DNA from: Moniliophthora roreri
Lineage: Eukaryota > Basidiomycota > Agaricomycetes > Agaricales > Marasmiaceae
NCBI GenBank assembly: GCA_001466705.2
Contig: LATX02000200.1
Coordinates: 744,001 to 808,000 of the forward strand
Length of the DNA: 64,000 nt
Direction: 5' to 3'
In this document: positions 30,846 to 43,055 of the stretch, piece by piece
Layout: every line of letters starts with the position of its first letter
Position numbering within the stretch: position 1 is the stretch's first letter
Position numbers and translations under genes: made by a program
The notes under the pieces: model-generated
What the model saw: the letters and a program-made list of their open reading frames with translations, nothing else
Databases searched by the model: none
What the model was told of the DNA's origin: nothing

Positions 30846-33358
30846 TTACGCGTATCCAAACGATTCGACGTGTAAGGACACACTCGCACCACCTCTCATA
30901 ACCGTCAACGGGCTAGAAACTGGAAAACGAAGGGCTTTGCGTACAGCGCTGGCAATGGACTGAGATCCACAGACTGAAAGCAATCATTTAGCTTATTGAA
31001 GGTTACGTAGTCGGGGCACTAGGAAACTCACCAGAAACAGCCATATGACCTCCCCTCGTAAATTCGGCCTGTTCAATCAATATAGCAGTCAAGTCGGGTC
31101 TGCTGTGGGTCACTTGAACACACGGCAAATTGAGGAGAATCGAGGTCGCGGTGCCGAGAGGGTTTGTCGAGGATGTAGGTGAGATATTTTCAGTATTAGC
31201 AAGCCTAGCAACCTGCGACTCGGCCCTCGTCACGAATATGCATATACTCATGTCCAGGGATCGAGGCGCGAGTAGAATGGTGTTACCGAGTGCTTCGGAT
31301 ATCCAGTGAATGCTTTCTATGAAGTTTGTTAGGTTCAGACTGGCAGTCGATGTGCTAGGGGGTTAAACTTACCGGAGCCCCGTATGCACCAGATGAATGT
31401 GACTTTGCGACACCGACTGGTGCCGTCGCGTACACGTCTAGAAGGATGTTAACTTCTAGGATAAAGTAAAGAAGAAACTCTTACTTGACAGTGACTAAGA
31501 ACATGGGTAGTGTATACGAGACTCCAGATCCACCTACATACACAAAGGCCCGTTAATTACCGCAGGCATCGCAGGTATAGGAATCGAAACCTACCCGCCA
31601 CGAAAACCGATGTATCATAGGACGACAAGTCTGGTGAATGACCATATGGACCATCTATATAGGTTTTGATGGTCACCTCCTTTTCCGCTGCCTCCGCGAG
31701 GCGTTTAGTGACCCCACCCCGAGGGTTAATGAGGAAAATCAATTCTTTACAGAAAGATGGTCCCGCTGCTTTCTTTTCGCCGGTAGGAGTGGCTGGAGGC
31801 GAATCTCCTTCCTCAGTGGTCGCAGTGCCCACGGTGAAGTCAATACTAGCGATCGTAAAAGGATGTGCTTCAAATGGAAGGGTAGAAACTGTAGGCATTA
31901 TGAGGTATGCTGTTTGTCCTGCAGACCAATGGAAATGCGGGGGCCGCTTGAGGGTGAGGCGGACGCAATCTGGAGACAATAGTTCCACATTAGCATCAAG
32001 TGAAGTTCGAGTGCTCGATGAGAAGCTAAAATAAGAATAGTTGAATAGAACGAGGCGGATTCCACGTATGAAGCGGTCCAGACCCCAGATTAGGAGACAA
32101 GGCAAGACGTATTTTTGGAAGCTATTAGCGATCCAGTATGTGAATCTACTCGAGCACTCAAAGGTGTTGCGTAACAAACTCACTGAAATTGTGCGGTGTG
32201 GCTGTATGCTCCGACGAGTATAAGCCTAGATAAGTCGATTAGCGTGTCGGATTGCCGGTGGAATCAGCGTGACTGACAATACCAGAACCATGTGGGAGTA
32301 GAAAAAGAGCTCGTATGACCTCGCGCGCAAAGGACGCACGCTCACGAGGCATAAAAGAAGGAAGGCGCAGCCCGCCGTGACACCCATCTGAAACCAATGC
32401 TCTCCCAAGTCCTCGTCCACGCTACATCAAATGAGTCGGGTCAAAGTCTTATCTGGTCCATGCGAAATACTTACCCAAGTCGTATCTACCACGAGAGATC
32501 TATCAGAATTTTATTGAATCGATGAAATATCGAGCGTCAACTAACCCTTGAGCCAGCGTGAAGGCACAACAACACGAAAACAACTCGGGCTGTCATGCGG
32601 TGAAGATAATTAAGCTGTGAGAGAACTATGTATAAACTTCTGTGTTTAAACATGATAACACTGGCGCACCTTTTCATAGCTGATACCGGTGATGACTTAC
32701 AACACAGGAGGTCAGCTCGTCAGTCGTTGTATAGATTTAGCACGACCTACGGGAAAGTGCGTTGTTCTTTGTCCCTAGGACAGTTATCAAGGGAAATTGA
32801 CTGGACGCCAGCACTCCGGAACGATTGGCCCAGTATGAGATTTGGAACTTGACACCAGATGAGCTTGTTGCTACGAATGAGATTAGCGACGTGTTCACGA
32901 CTCTTGAGAATGAACACCACCGGCTTACTTCGGATAAAAGTCCAAGTGAATAAAGCAATAATGTACATGAATGTCACCAACACTTCTGCGAGATTCAGTG
33001 AGTATGACCCCATCGTGACGGTGCTACGAAAGGCGACAATGCGATACAAGTTCGCAACAGCGTAAGGTAGCCGCCTCCATTGGATGCGTGAACCCGAACT
33101 TGGTTCCCGAGGTCCTTTTTCCGAGTCGCCCAAGACGCCCGAAGTACCACTACGACGATATCGTCGAACCAGGAAGGAGATGGCCTGAAAAAAGGAAACG
33201 AGTGCAATGAAGCAAGAGAGAAAGTACCAAATTTGCTTTGGGTACTCTCTCGTTCGCATAATGCGAATCGTCCTGTCAGGGTTTGGCGCTCGGGCTGCGC
33301 GAACGAGTAACTCATTGCCAAAAGCTGTTGTTCCTTCTTTGGTGGAGGGGAAGGCCAT
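30846..33358 (-). CDS. Ferric reductase (FRE family, NOX-like flavocytochrome)
   Basis: A multi-exon gene of roughly 600 residues. The N-terminal helix (IWYFLSCFIALVSFFQAISF) precedes the ferric-reductase transmembrane domain: YWANRSGVLASSQFPL then LGTKNNALS. Both bis-haem pairs are intact: H-x13-H in NYLHRMTARVVFVLLCLH and in SHMVLVLLILVGAYSH. The cytosolic part has the FAD motif HPFTIAS, a GPYG motif (YIDGPYGHSP), a nucleotide-binding GGSGVSYTLP, and a C-terminal FGYA. Such enzymes reduce extracellular Fe(III) or Cu(II) for uptake. The start at 33358 begins MAFPSTKEGTTAF; other upstream ATGs are out of frame. An exact iron-responsive GATA consensus lies about 300 bp upstream. It is convergent with the DUF6534 gene. 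Confidence 0.9.
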
Positions 33359-35028
33359 AAAAGCGTCCGTCGCGAGTTAGAGGTCGAGATGAGGTTCTCA
33401 AAATACCACATTCTTCATGTTTATGTAGCATTCTGGTCAAGTATAGCCCCATGATGTCAAGGCACCGCAAGGCGGTAGCACCCATCTTTTAGAGTTCCGG
33501 ATGCGAGTGTCGGCTGAATTGAGACGCTATCGGAAGCCTGTTTTGAGTTAAACTCGTGCCAAAAATGACGTGATTGATCCTAGTAACAATTGGAGTAGCC
33601 ACTGAGAAAATACCGTGTCCGCAGCCGCTACAATTTGTCGGTCGCGATCTGTTATCTGATAATAGACGGCACGCAAGCTCCCGATAAGATGAGCCGATCG
33701 GATTTCGCATTGAGTTTCTCTTTTTCCTCGAGATAAGTGGCAGGCTCAGGTTGGGCCTTTGGTTGATGCTAGGAATAGCATAAACCAAGTTTATCGAGCG
33801 ATGTCGCATGGCGTCGAGCTAAAGGTGGGATATTTCTGGCAAACCCATAGAGTTGATTCCGAACTTTCAGAGTATAGTGACCGAGATTCGTGTACTGGGC
33901 AAGAGCTGAGCGAAAAACACGTTCATTTTGTAGCCGATATAATCCCTCATTTACACCTTGTGAGTCCGATAAGGCCTGTATTCGGCGCCTACGATAAAGG
34001 GAATGGTGCTAGAGGAGACCCACGCGTAATTTGTCCTTGGTGTCCTGACGATTCATGAGCTATGCTGGAAATGGTTATAACGCGAATCTGGAGGGTCTGT
34101 ACACGAATGGTACGATGTGCTCACTTCAGTTGCCGGAAGCTTGAAGCCCCATTGAAAGCCTGAACTTTTATCTTTGCGACGAAGAATGAACATCAGAACA
34201 TGGAGTAATTAACGCGTACCTGATTTACCATATCCTCGCCCATCTGTTCCTGCGCTGGTGGCTAGTCCCTAACTCCGAAGGTGCATCATCTAGCTTGATT
34301 AATCCTTCTGAGGTGCGGGGTCATGGTGAATTGGTTATTGATGGTTTCATTTGAAGTGGTCCAGGGAAAAAACATACAAAGGAGGACGAAGGGGATGATC
34401 AGAATTACAATCGAGATTTGAAGGGGTCATATGTACTGTGAAAAGTAATGAATGGCTTCCACGAGTCGATTCATTAACGGTCTGTCGTCGGATAAGGGTT
34501 ATAAAGCTTCGGATATACGTGGCATGGGTTGTAAGCACTTTCTCCGCAAATCTTGCGTTAAACGAGGTTTTGACTTCCAGGTACGAGCCACGTTTCCCCC
34601 AAAACTCCTCGACTCTTTGCAAGTGCGATCATCGCTGCAGACTCTATTCCCTCGACGAGCAATCACTGCTAAACGTCTGTCATAGTTTGAATTGTGAGCG
34701 AAGAGTCGAAGCACTGATTGACTAGAGGCACACCGAGATACACCTCGTCACACAGTGACGCGGCAACAAGATTCTTTTGCCCTCAAGAGAGTCCTCTTTT
34801 CCTAGCTTCTCTATATTGATCTAGTAGACATTAGAAATAGGTGAATTGAGTGGAAAACATGTATAAGACTCGGTCGTGGCTCGTCGTGAGGAGAGATGAA
34901 GTCCAAAACAAGCGCCCACAGTCCAAATTTGGCATGTGGCACGTGGCTTCTACGTGAACAAAGGCGTTGTGCAGGTGCCAGGCAAGTTTGAACATTTTGT
35001 CCAACCTTCGAATTCCTTTCTCGTCAAA
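33359..35028. other. Intergenic, divergent promoters
   Basis: 1.7 kb between the ferric reductase (-) and Nup53 (+). Apart from the GATA site I see several further GATAA cores (for example near 33686 and 33732) and no gene. Confidence 0.5.
33654..33662 (+). promoter_or_regulatory. Candidate iron-responsive GATA site (ATCWGATAA)
   Basis: ATCTGATAA, inside the near-palindrome TTATCTGATAA, lies 296 bp before the ferric-reductase ATG. It matches the ATCWGATAA consensus bound by fungal iron-regulatory GATA repressors (Urbs1, SreA, Fep1). The position fits an operator that silences iron uptake in replete cells; binding is inferred. Confidence 0.55.
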
Positions 35029-36320
35029 ATGCACAGCTCAACCTTCTCAGTGGCAGGAATGTCGTCATCCACTAGCACACACAACACAAATCTCAATAGC
35101 TGGGGAAATACGAACACCGGAGGATCTCTCACCGCGTCTTTCGGAGACTCATTGTCACAGTCGAGAAGCAATTATCAGTCAGGATATTTGATGGTGCGTC
35201 GAGAAGATTTCCAACAATTTTTGTTTCACTACTCAACCTTTACCCTAGTCTGCTTCCCAAGCGAATGTGAGAGGCAAAGTATTGGTCTCTATTCCCCACT
35301 CATTCAACTCCAGGCATCACCTCAAGGGAGTCAACGTGTAGATGAGGCACCTGTCGTCCCTACAAAAGCAAAGATGAATCATTCGCTGCTGCGAGGTTCT
35401 ACCTCAGAGTTTGGGATGGATTCTATGTTCGAGAGTACAAGGTGAGCATGAAGGGAATGGTTGGCTAAAAGTCTTCTCACTCCGTCTGGCAGTCGACAAA
35501 GGCAAACTCTACCTGATGAGGATGCACCACCTACATCATCCGTGAATGACATTCCCAATGAGGTCCATTTCAACACTTCCAACGCAAGAATTCCTCCGAA
35601 AGTTAGTTAACAACTTCCCATGGCACCGGCTTGCTTAACACACCAATGCAGCGCTTCGCCGAATCTCCATTCTCCAGGCGAGCTCGTGCTCCTACTTCGC
35701 AACAGACGAATGCTCCGATCTACGTGGTTGTTTTCGGCTATCCACTGGACAAGTACAGCGTTACTGTTGAATACTTCAAATCCTTGGGCGAGAGCACAGA
35801 AGCTGACCCCAATGCGGACATTCTAAACTGTTTCCGCATCGGTTATTATGATGCTGGGGATGCCATGCGTGCTGTACGAAAGAACGGTGAGGTATTAGGT
35901 GGAAGTTGGATGATTGGCGCCAAGTGGGCGGTAAGTTATTCTTTCGTTCCCTCAAGTATCTTCTTGTCCCAAGTTGATATCGTTCAGGATCCTGCACAAG
36001 CTGAAGCTCTGCTTGGGCAACCCATCTCAAGGGCTGGGTACTCTAGCCAAGCCACGGACATACCCAGTTCGTCCAACGCTATGATGGTTGATGAGACGCC
36101 CGCATCTAGTGGGTCACCCATGACCACTACTCCCATGGTTGGAACCCCAATCAAGTTGGCACCATCCGCCTCTGCCTTCAGGCGAACCGCTCCTGGAATG
36201 GCAGAAAAGCCGTCAACGCCTCAACCAAATCGAGCAAGTGTTGTTGCTACCCCGGCTCCTCAGTCATCACCCAGCAAGGGCCTTGTTGGACAGGTCTCGG
36301 ATTTAATTTTTGGATGGTAG
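35029..36320 (+). CDS. NUP53: Nucleoporin Nup53/Nup35 (MPPN-type RRM)
   Basis: The start MHSSTFSVAGMSSSTSTHNT fits basidiomycete Nup53. Exons then carry LTASFGDSLSQSRSNYQSGY, RVDEAPVVPTKAKMNH, RGSTSEFGMDSMFES and TSSVNDIPNEV. The RUP/MPPN RRM-like domain (about residues 155-235) reads YVVVFGYPLDKYSVTVEYF, LNCFRIGYYDAGDAMRAVRK and GGSWMIGAKWA. Residues after it are DPAQAEALLGQP, and the protein ends GLVGQVSDLIFGW, a short amphipathic helix like the membrane-binding tail of yeast Nup53. About five introns are needed. The protein is a linker nucleoporin of the inner ring that contacts the nuclear membrane, Nup170 and Nic96-type partners. Confidence 0.9.
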
Positions 36321-36976
36321 CGGCTGGGGCACTTGTGTGGATGCTTTGTGTACCGATATACGAGAAACGGAATGCAACCCGAATTCGCTCTAGCATAGTG
36401 GCGGGAATTAAATGACTCGATCATGGTGTTCTGAAGTAGATATTACTACCGTCATTAGTTACAGCTAAGGTACCTATTGCAGTATCCATTAGGAATGCAG
36501 TAGCTCGTTGAAGCATACGGTAAGTTTCAAGTTACAACTACCAAGCTCCAAGTAATACAAGCATGATATACATTATAAACGAATACCAATAAGAGTAGTT
36601 ATCCCATTAATTAACTTGTGTTCGAGGAATAAGTGATGAGAATTAGAACGGGGTTTCTACATATAGCTGCCCGTTCAAACAGAGTAGGCGTGCGATGTAA
36701 CGTAAAACAATCCACAAAAACACCTTTTGCACGTCAACACGACAACATCAAATTTCTAGTCTCCTCAACATGTGAAAATTCGTATAGTGAGGAGTTCAAG
36801 GGTCGAGATCTGGTCGCACCGAGTTCGTCATTGAGAAGGGGGGAGGGAGCTGCCAGGCTGCTAGTGACTGCCTGAGGTGATCAGCGTGGGATGGGCAAGC
36901 TGACTGGGGAAGTAGGAGTGGCACGACGGGTGAGTTAATACCTCCAGGTTCTTGATAGGATTCTAAATGCTGGCAG
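36321..36976. other. Intergenic between convergent genes
   Basis: The 3' regions of Nup53 and the Zn2Cys6 gene. No gene recognised. Confidence 0.5.
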
Positions 36977-39143
36977 TTACGATGAACGTAACGATCCATT
37001 TTCAACGTCTATTCTTCTCATTCCGCCTGGAGATCTCGACCGCTCATCCCTCGATCCATAATGCCACTGATATCGCCCTTCTTCTTCCTCGCGGTTAGGA
37101 TCTCTATCATCGTAATAACGATAACCACTACCTGGGGGATAGTAATGTTCACTGGTGTACGGTTGACTGCCGCCACCAAGCTCAGCGGGAGGATGCATGA
37201 TCTGCCTTTCTTCTGGTGGTAGAGAATCCGATGCAATATGCTGGGATAACGGTCGACCAGATGTCCCAGTCCAATCGAAGCCGGCAGATTCTGGTTCCGA
37301 CTTTATGGTAAGAGGCGCCGTGCTGCCCCGTCCTGGCCAGCTTGACGACGGCCCAGCTCTACTGGTAGCCATTCCGGTAGAATAAGCCATTTGTTGGAAC
37401 GAACTGGGCTGAGGGTGAGGATGGCTTGGATAGAAATGGGGACGACCGTTGGAAGCGGCTTGGAAATGGGGTTGATTTTGGAAGGGTTGTTGCTGGCGAT
37501 GAGCAACGGTTATCCCTGGCGTTGTTGGAACTCGCTGATGGTGTAGCGCAAGACGATGCTGAAGTTCCGGGTTCAAATAATCACTCTCTTCTGGAGGGCT
37601 CCTCCTGGACCGAGGAGATGGTCCGGAAACCCCAGCAAACAGAAGCGAGTTCTCAGAACTGGCGACTGGGGGTTGAATGGGAGTTTTGAATCGAAAAATC
37701 TGTTGCGTTACTTGCTGCGTTCCCTGCGAGTCCATGATAGAAACACCTTCCGTTCCTGGTCCTGTAATGCCTTTCCCCTGTTTCGCTTTGGACCCCTTTT
37801 TCGCTTTTCCAGGACCTCGTCTTCTGACTAAAACTTGATAATTGCAGGTCTGACCCTCTCTTGTCGAGCAATTCGAACACGCTGGTCTGGCGCCGTCACA
37901 CCGAAGTTTACGGCCTGTAATGCAAATCAATCAGATTTAAGACAGGTGCAAATCACACCCGGAATACACGGGCTTACCTCGACAGAAGTCGCATGCGATT
38001 AGGACCTTCTTTGCCACTTTGGACTGTGGAGGACCAACTTCTCTTGAATAAGTCCCAGAAGGCATCGCTATCCTCGTCAGTATGCCAGATGTCGTACTGC
38101 TGGACTCCAGTCCTAGGCTTCTGTCGTTCAGACCGCTTCCATCTTCGTCTATGGCTTTCTTTTTCCTTCTCCTGCCTATTGCTCGAGATTCTAGGTCATA
38201 ACCTGAGGTCGAGGACGATGAGGACGGGCCTGGCTGCAATGGCTCCCGTCGGAAAGGCTCAAGTGGTGGTAGTACAGGATACGACTGTTGGCCTTGGTAT
38301 GGGCTCAAGGAACTCGAGGACGACTCGAATGGTTGACGACTATATGACGAAAGGTCCGGATGTAACTGCACTGTCGAATCGTTTCAAATATGGGGCAGTA
38401 TTAGGCATTGGACTCGAAGAGAAAAACTTGTTGGGCGTACATGCAGAGATAGGAAGATGGTGGCTGGTCTGATATGATGAATATCCCGACCCCGATATTT
38501 GCGCATGGTAGGCAGGATCACTACGAATGGGACGAATTACAGCGCTGCTGCCAACACTGCTTGATAGCATCGTAGCATACGACTCGTTCGTCGAGATTTG
38601 CGTCCTCGGCTGCTGCGAAAAGGATGAGAATTGACTCGAAGATGAAGAAGAGGAAGATGGGGGAGGAGGATCCGATATCGAAGTCGAAGAAGTCAAAGAT
38701 GCTGATGGTAATCCTAGCGCGGCGGTAGAGAAGCTCGAAGACGTCGCCGGCTGTCGATTAAGAAAATGCTGGAGGGGTGACAGTGATGTCGATGGCGTCG
38801 TCAACGACATCGCAGGCGCTCCTGCTCCGGATCTGACCCCTTCAGCACCGAAACCTGACCCATGCTGGATCTCAGATGACCCTGAAGACTGCATACCGCT
38901 GGGAAGTCTTTCCTGATCATATTCGCTACCTTGACATTCTTCGTCATCGTCAGAGTTTTCGCGCTCTCGTCCTGGGATAAGAGTCGTTCGAGTTCCGCTG
39001 TCTCGTGAGGCTCGGGCAATGGAAGGACCGGTGTATAAATGCGGCAGCAGACTGCTGGGAAGAGAGCTGCTAGTGCCTCCAGCATTATTGCTCGTTGTTG
39101 AATTCTCGTCAGGGGAATGTCGCTTGTCGCTGCTTCCGTCCAT
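36977..39143 (-). CDS. Zn2Cys6 (Gal4-type) transcription factor
   Basis: Three exons in phase (38441-39143, 37978-38370, 36977-37914) encode 677 residues. A long Ser-rich disordered N-terminal half (about 320 residues, with SSSSSSSS runs) precedes the binuclear zinc cluster. The cluster is split by intron 2: ACDFCRG then RKLRCDGARPACSNC and STREGQTC (C-x2-C-x6-C-x6-C-x2-C-x7-C). It is followed by the basic linker RRRGPGKAKKGSK. The C-terminal part is Pro/Gln/Ser-rich and lacks the fungal-specific middle homology domain seen in many Gal4-type factors. A zinc cluster in the middle of the chain, after a long N-terminal extension, is common in Agaricomycetes. DNA-binding role is confident; targets are unknown. 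Confidence 0.88.
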
Positions 39144-40730
39144 CTGGAGGACGGCAGTAACGGTAGTAAAAAGGATTCAAAAGTCTAGAGGCTGCGGAAG
39201 AAGACCTGGTTCAAGTTGGAGTAAAACATAGGAGTACCGCCAATCTCTGACAGTCAATCACTGCCTCTTTCTGCGTTAGATCCTGTCTCAGTCAGTCGAT
39301 CCTCTGGTCAGACATTAAATACTTGGCTGGCTGTTAGCATGCGTATACGAAATTTGTCGGAAAATTTTTGACCTGCCTGGGGACTTGGGATATCTGCCCC
39401 AAATTGGAACTTTGATCGTGATGCGTCTCCAACGCCTATTTCAAAATCCCCTTCGACCTGTACTCCTTCCTTTTTGGGTTTCTTCCACTGGACCTTTTCC
39501 TCCATGGCCCCTAGGTTGTGGCCCCTATGACGTTCACCACCGTGGGACGTGGCGTTCAAGTAGGAAAACAGACGCGCAGTTGCTGGTCGACAGTATATCT
39601 CAAGACCCCAGGCCTATCAAAATCATCCAAGAAGGTCGACAGACGTCGAAGGATATCAATAAAACGCCTTATATCGACGTCTACTGACACAGGTAGATAT
39701 CTCAAAATCTGCTCATTCCCTGTCAGGTATCGTCGGATTAAATCAGAGGAATTGATCATCTATCTACTACGGAAGTCACTACCTAAGCTCAAGATATACT
39801 ATCCATCCCTCTTCTCGTTCCTGGCGAAGATCTGTGACATCGGGCTCCTGTAGAGTATGTCATTAGTAGTCACTATAGCCACAAGCATGCGAGCAGAAAA
39901 ATAATGTTCTAGTGCCTAGCTTGAGCTTCGTTGCATCGGGGACTAAATGGGATGTATGTGAGTCTCAGGCGCCCTCAGAGGATTTATCGTGACACGTACC
40001 GATGAGCATCGTATAGCCTTGAGCACAGAGTCTGAAGAATTAACAATGACCAATATAGGAGGGTCATATGTAATGGAGTACGGAACTCACTGAAAGTCAT
40101 CCCAAGCTCTCTTCTTAATTCATTATCCATCCCCACACGTCCAAAACCATCCAGTATTTCGACACCCGAGGTTTGAAACGAGTGGGGGCATAGGGTGCAA
40201 GAGGGTGCAAGAAAGGGTGACGGGAATAGGGTTGTGAGTGCGTAGAGGAACGAGGGCTCGACGAACAAGGAATTCACCGGACTTATATTTGTGAGAGTAG
40301 TTTAAACTCAGCTCACACGGACCACGTACGATGACGACGGGCACTTTGACACTTTGAGAATTTCAGAGGTTCATTGACAGTGATATGACGGACCACAATC
40401 AGTCGAAATCAGTACCATTGTCGGGGGAACGTCAATAGAGATCAGCCCAGGTCAGAAATGTCAGCATAGGCTATCAGACTTCTCATTGGGTTAATCAATC
40501 CCAAGATCAAATGATCAACGGGATCGGTGCAAGGAGGAAGAAAAGACCAAATAGGCCGGTCTCCACATTAAGCGATACCATTCTTCGGACTACATTCGAC
40601 CTTTATCTACGGACAGTCTTCTACAGTAAGTCTAAGCGAGGAAACCACAAATATTCACAACCCCTCCAGGTACAATAATAATTATTATTATCAAGTTCGT
40701 TTGTCCGTATCGCGCGAATCCTTAGGGCAA
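39144..40730. other. Intergenic; possible small unrecognised minus-strand genes
   Basis: Minus-strand frames at 39556-39759, 39308-39559 and 39984-40277 are open (the last reads GVEILDGFGRVGMDNELRRE) and could be exons of short proteins, but I recognise no family. An ATTATTATTATT microsatellite lies near 40680. The beginning holds the upstream region of the Zn2Cys6 gene. Confidence 0.3.
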
Positions 40731-42961
40731 TCATTGGGACAGAGTAGTCAGGAGTGCTGAGATGGGAGGTGAGAAGAAGTATTCTCCGCCTCGAGAGACG
40801 ACGAAATCTGATGAACTGTTGTCAGCATGCCGCTAGTACTAGTGGATAGTCTACTCACCGGTATTGATCACGATAGGTCTCTGGAAGTTGAGAGGATCCA
40901 ATCCATTGACGGTTCGCGGAGCATCCCCAGGGGGGCCGGAGTTGGTGGAACCGATGATTGGGTCGACGCCCTATCAATATGCAGTCGTCAATTTCATAAA
41001 CTTAAGCACTGCTAAAGAAACTTACAGGTCTGTTCATGAAAGTAGTAGGTCACCATGATTAGCAGTTAGTCGCATACTTGTCGCTGATTAAACAATGCTT
41101 ACGCAGCTATTGAACGAGCCGAGTCAGTACCGATTATTCATCTCATTGACAATAGGGCTTACGAGTACGGCCAAACATGAAGCTGAAACAGATGAGAAAA
41201 AAATGCCGATGAGTATGTAACTTCAAGGTTCGTGGCGAATAAAACGTACTTTGCATTATCGACCCAGGCTTTCTAAGAATTAGGGTAATGCATGATTAGG
41301 ATCATAAGGGGCTACATTGCGCGAAGTACACAATGCTTACTTGGATGAAAGCGAATCCTTGGTTGATATTCGATTGATAGGAAACTGCAGTAAGCGTAAG
41401 AGTCAGGGTGTTGATAGCCATGTTCGGAATCCCGACATACCGAATGCAAGTCCACGCTCAAGTTCCGGGGTGCTACTGCTTGCTTGTGCAGCATTTTCTG
41501 CTTCGGTGACTGAAAAAAATTCATCAGCCACTAGGTGCGGTTATTTAGAAGCTAGCGCATGCCTTCAGGACCATAGGGAATACCCGCTCGCATAATGTGG
41601 TTGAAAGCATTTTCGGGCTGGAAATCGCCACGAGGTCTTGTCTTTCTTGTGTGGGCGGCGAATGGGCACATTGTTTGGTTGGTGCTGATCTGGAAGTTGG
41701 GATCATTGTGCACGTAAGTGAATAGGTTGTTCCTCTGCGGGTCAGCGGCAAGGACTGGGTCGTCGCGAAGTGGTGAGAGGTCAATGGGGGCGCCCTTTTA
41801 GCAAGTAATGAGTAGATGAAATTAGAAACAGGAAGCGAAACCTACGCTCTTCCATCTTCCAACCATCCTAGCACCGAGTAAGTCAACGTTTTCTTGTTGG
41901 GTCAGTCCGGGAACAGTGAGTGCGTTATCAGCAAGGAACTTGTTGAACTCCGGAACACGCTGCTTCAATTGACGGAAGGCAAGGAAAGAGCCTCCCTTGG
42001 TCCAAGCGGGCCTGGAGTCTGCACTGAAATCGCCTTCCTCACCAGTCAGAATCACACCGGCATCGATTTCCGCTTGCCCAGGTAGTGGTGTCTGCACGAA
42101 TCCCTTGACGGCAGGTTGGCCAATACCATCCATGAATCCAAAGTCTGCCCCGGGGTGCGTCAGTGCTATGAAGTGAGTTACATCAGAAAATAGACCTACG
42201 TTCATGCCCCTTTTCATTTCCTGGACGAGCAGCACCTTGCAGGCGATGGATCTCAGTGATAGAGTTGCCGAGAATGTTCTGAATGTTGGTGAGCTCTGCG
42301 TCGACGTTCGCTTGGGTATCTGAAGCAATCAAAAACACGCCGTGCACGCTCGTTCCAGTAAAGCCCTGGATCCAGTTGCCGGTTCCAGGATCACCGAGCG
42401 CACCTGCATCGACGAATTGACCTTGGCTGAATCCGAAGTCTTGCAGGTCGTCAGTGATGCCGAGCGCAGTAAGGCCGGTCTGGGAGAATGCGATATTGAC
42501 TGCGGTGACCGGCTGGAGAGCCACATCAAGAAGTTCGGTGGTCGAAGTGATAAGACCATGAACATCAGAGGCAAGTTTAGATTTAAAAGCTGCGGCATCT
42601 TGGATTCCGAAGAAGAAGAACAGTTCTTTGTCCTTCTTCATGCCAACACTACACGAAATAGGTTAGTTTATCCGACAAGTAGCAAATGGTTGACTCAGAC
42701 TTACAGAATGTCGCCTTGAATATCATCGAGATTGAGTCCGACGGCTTGAGAGGCCACCCTAGCCTCGCTCGCGGATGGTAAATCAGGTTGAGCATCAGGA
42801 TCTAGTACAAGGTAAGTACAGTTCCGGATCTCTTCGAGCCGGAGTCGCAACTTACTGATCAAAATGGACGACGTTCTCCTCGGTTTGACGTGAACAGCAC
42901 CAGCCACGAAAGAGCACCGAAGAACGAGCCCGACAGCTACAGAGAGTGCAGTCAACCTCAT
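40731..42961 (-). CDS. Secreted DyP-type peroxidase
   Basis: It starts MRLTALSVAVGLVLRCSFVAGA (signal peptide). Exons then read LNLDDIQGDILVGMKKDKEL, FFFFGIQDAAAFK and LDVALQPVTAVNIAFSQTGL. The DyP signature G-x-x-D-G is present in DFGFMDGIGQPAVKGF (catalytic Asp), and the proximal haem His lies in CPFAAHTRKTRP. The C-terminus contains FVSYQSNINQGFAFIQ and FVVSRGGEYFFSPP and ends ALLTTLSQ. The gene has many introns, including several very short exons near its 3' end (41000-41400); I estimate about 500 residues. DyP enzymes are haem peroxidases that oxidise dyes, phenolics and lignin-related substrates with hydrogen peroxide. A TATATAAG lies 87 bp upstream. Confidence 0.9.
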
Positions 42962-43047
42962 TTCAAACACTTTTAGAGAGGAGAAGGAGAGGCCAATACA
43001 GAGTGGAAGGTTGAGAGAACTGCTGCAGCCTGGAGAAACAGGACAGC

Positions 43048-43055
43048 CTTATATA
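43048..43055 (-). promoter_or_regulatory. TATA box of the DyP peroxidase gene
   Basis: TATATAAG on the minus strand, 87 bp before the ATG at 42961. Confidence 0.55.
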
